Source of the DNA: Caballeronia sordidicola
Lineage (GTDB): Bacteria > Pseudomonadota > Gammaproteobacteria > Burkholderiales > Burkholderiaceae
Reading direction: 5' to 3'
DNA: 64,000 nt
Assembly (NCBI RefSeq): GCF_002220365.1
Contig: NZ_MTHB01000126.1
Coordinates: 62,001-126,000, forward strand
Shown here: in pieces, positions 63,990 to 64,000 of the stretch
Layout of the letters: every line of letters starts with the position of its first letter
How positions within the stretch are numbered: position 1 is the stretch's first letter
Notes under the pieces: generated by a model
The model's database searches: none
What the model was told of the DNA's origin: nothing
Seen by the model: only the letters and a program-made list of their open reading frames with translations
Position numbers and translations under genes: made by a program

Positions 63990-64000
63990 TTTCTACGTCT

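Overview
The window looks like a chromosome segment of a Burkholderiaceae betaproteobacterium (Burkholderia / Paraburkholderia / Caballeronia type). The evidence is high-GC codon use and diagnostic gene strings: prmA - DUF3426 protein - tpx; ypjD-like / ffh; proS / rppH; proB - obgE - rpmA - rplU / ispB - tRNA-Pro; gspE - gspF - pilD - coaE - zapD - yacG; argJ; secA; dciA / lpxC - peroxiredoxin - ftsZ - ftsA - ftsQ. I place it by gene order and protein signatures only and cannot name the species.

Layout. 1-5 kb: a possible tail of accC, then prmA, a zinc-ribbon membrane protein, thiol peroxidase, a PfkB-family kinase and a glycine-zipper lipoprotein, all on +. 5.2-14 kb: an alanine/lysine histone H1-like protein, then class I ribonucleotide reductase. 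nrdB and nrdA are both on the minus strand but are split by a DUF3820 gene and an oppositely oriented MFS exporter. Each nrd gene has its own long leader and its own pair of NrdR-box-like palindromes with exactly 31 bp between box starts. 14-27 kb: housekeeping genes for cell-wall recycling (ampD), cytochrome assembly (ypjD-like), protein targeting (ffh), purine salvage, proline tRNA charging, mRNA decapping (rppH), proline synthesis (proB), ribosome assembly (obgE, L27, L21) and quinone side chains (ispB), closed by a tRNA-Pro(CGG) gene and a strong terminator.

27.3-45.4 kb, between the tRNA and a CorC-type gene, reads as an accessory block. It holds a DoxX-like membrane protein, a YgjP-type metallopeptidase, a MarR-controlled EmrB-like exporter, cardiolipin synthase, a coupled two-gene module of unknown function (one protein DUF1828-like), a CaiB/BaiF CoA-transferase, an ECF sigma / anti-sigma pair flanked by a COG4315-type secreted protein and a PEBP protein, a family-2 glycosyltransferase coupled to cytochrome b561, a LysR / MHS-transporter pair with an alpha/beta hydrolase, and a tannase-family lipoprotein that lacks both cysteines of the family's CS-D-HC motif. 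I found no integrase, transposase or CRISPR array.

45.5-64 kb returns to core genes: CorC-type membrane protein, a compact prepilin assembly set (ATPase, inner-membrane platform, peptidase), coaE, zapD, yacG, a MutT/ATPase pair, argJ, secA, dciA, lpxC, a peroxiredoxin and the 3' end of the division/cell-wall cluster (ftsQ-ftsA-ftsZ). Several proteins here act on one another: ZapD binds the FtsZ C-terminal peptide, FtsA anchors FtsZ, and LpxC and SecA serve the envelope.

The strongest non-obvious signals are the two NrdR-box pairs with identical geometry at the split nrd genes, the inverted-repeat operator between the MarR and exporter genes, the coupled DUF1828-like module at 32.2-33.5 kb, the ECF locus, and the tannase with a remodelled active site.
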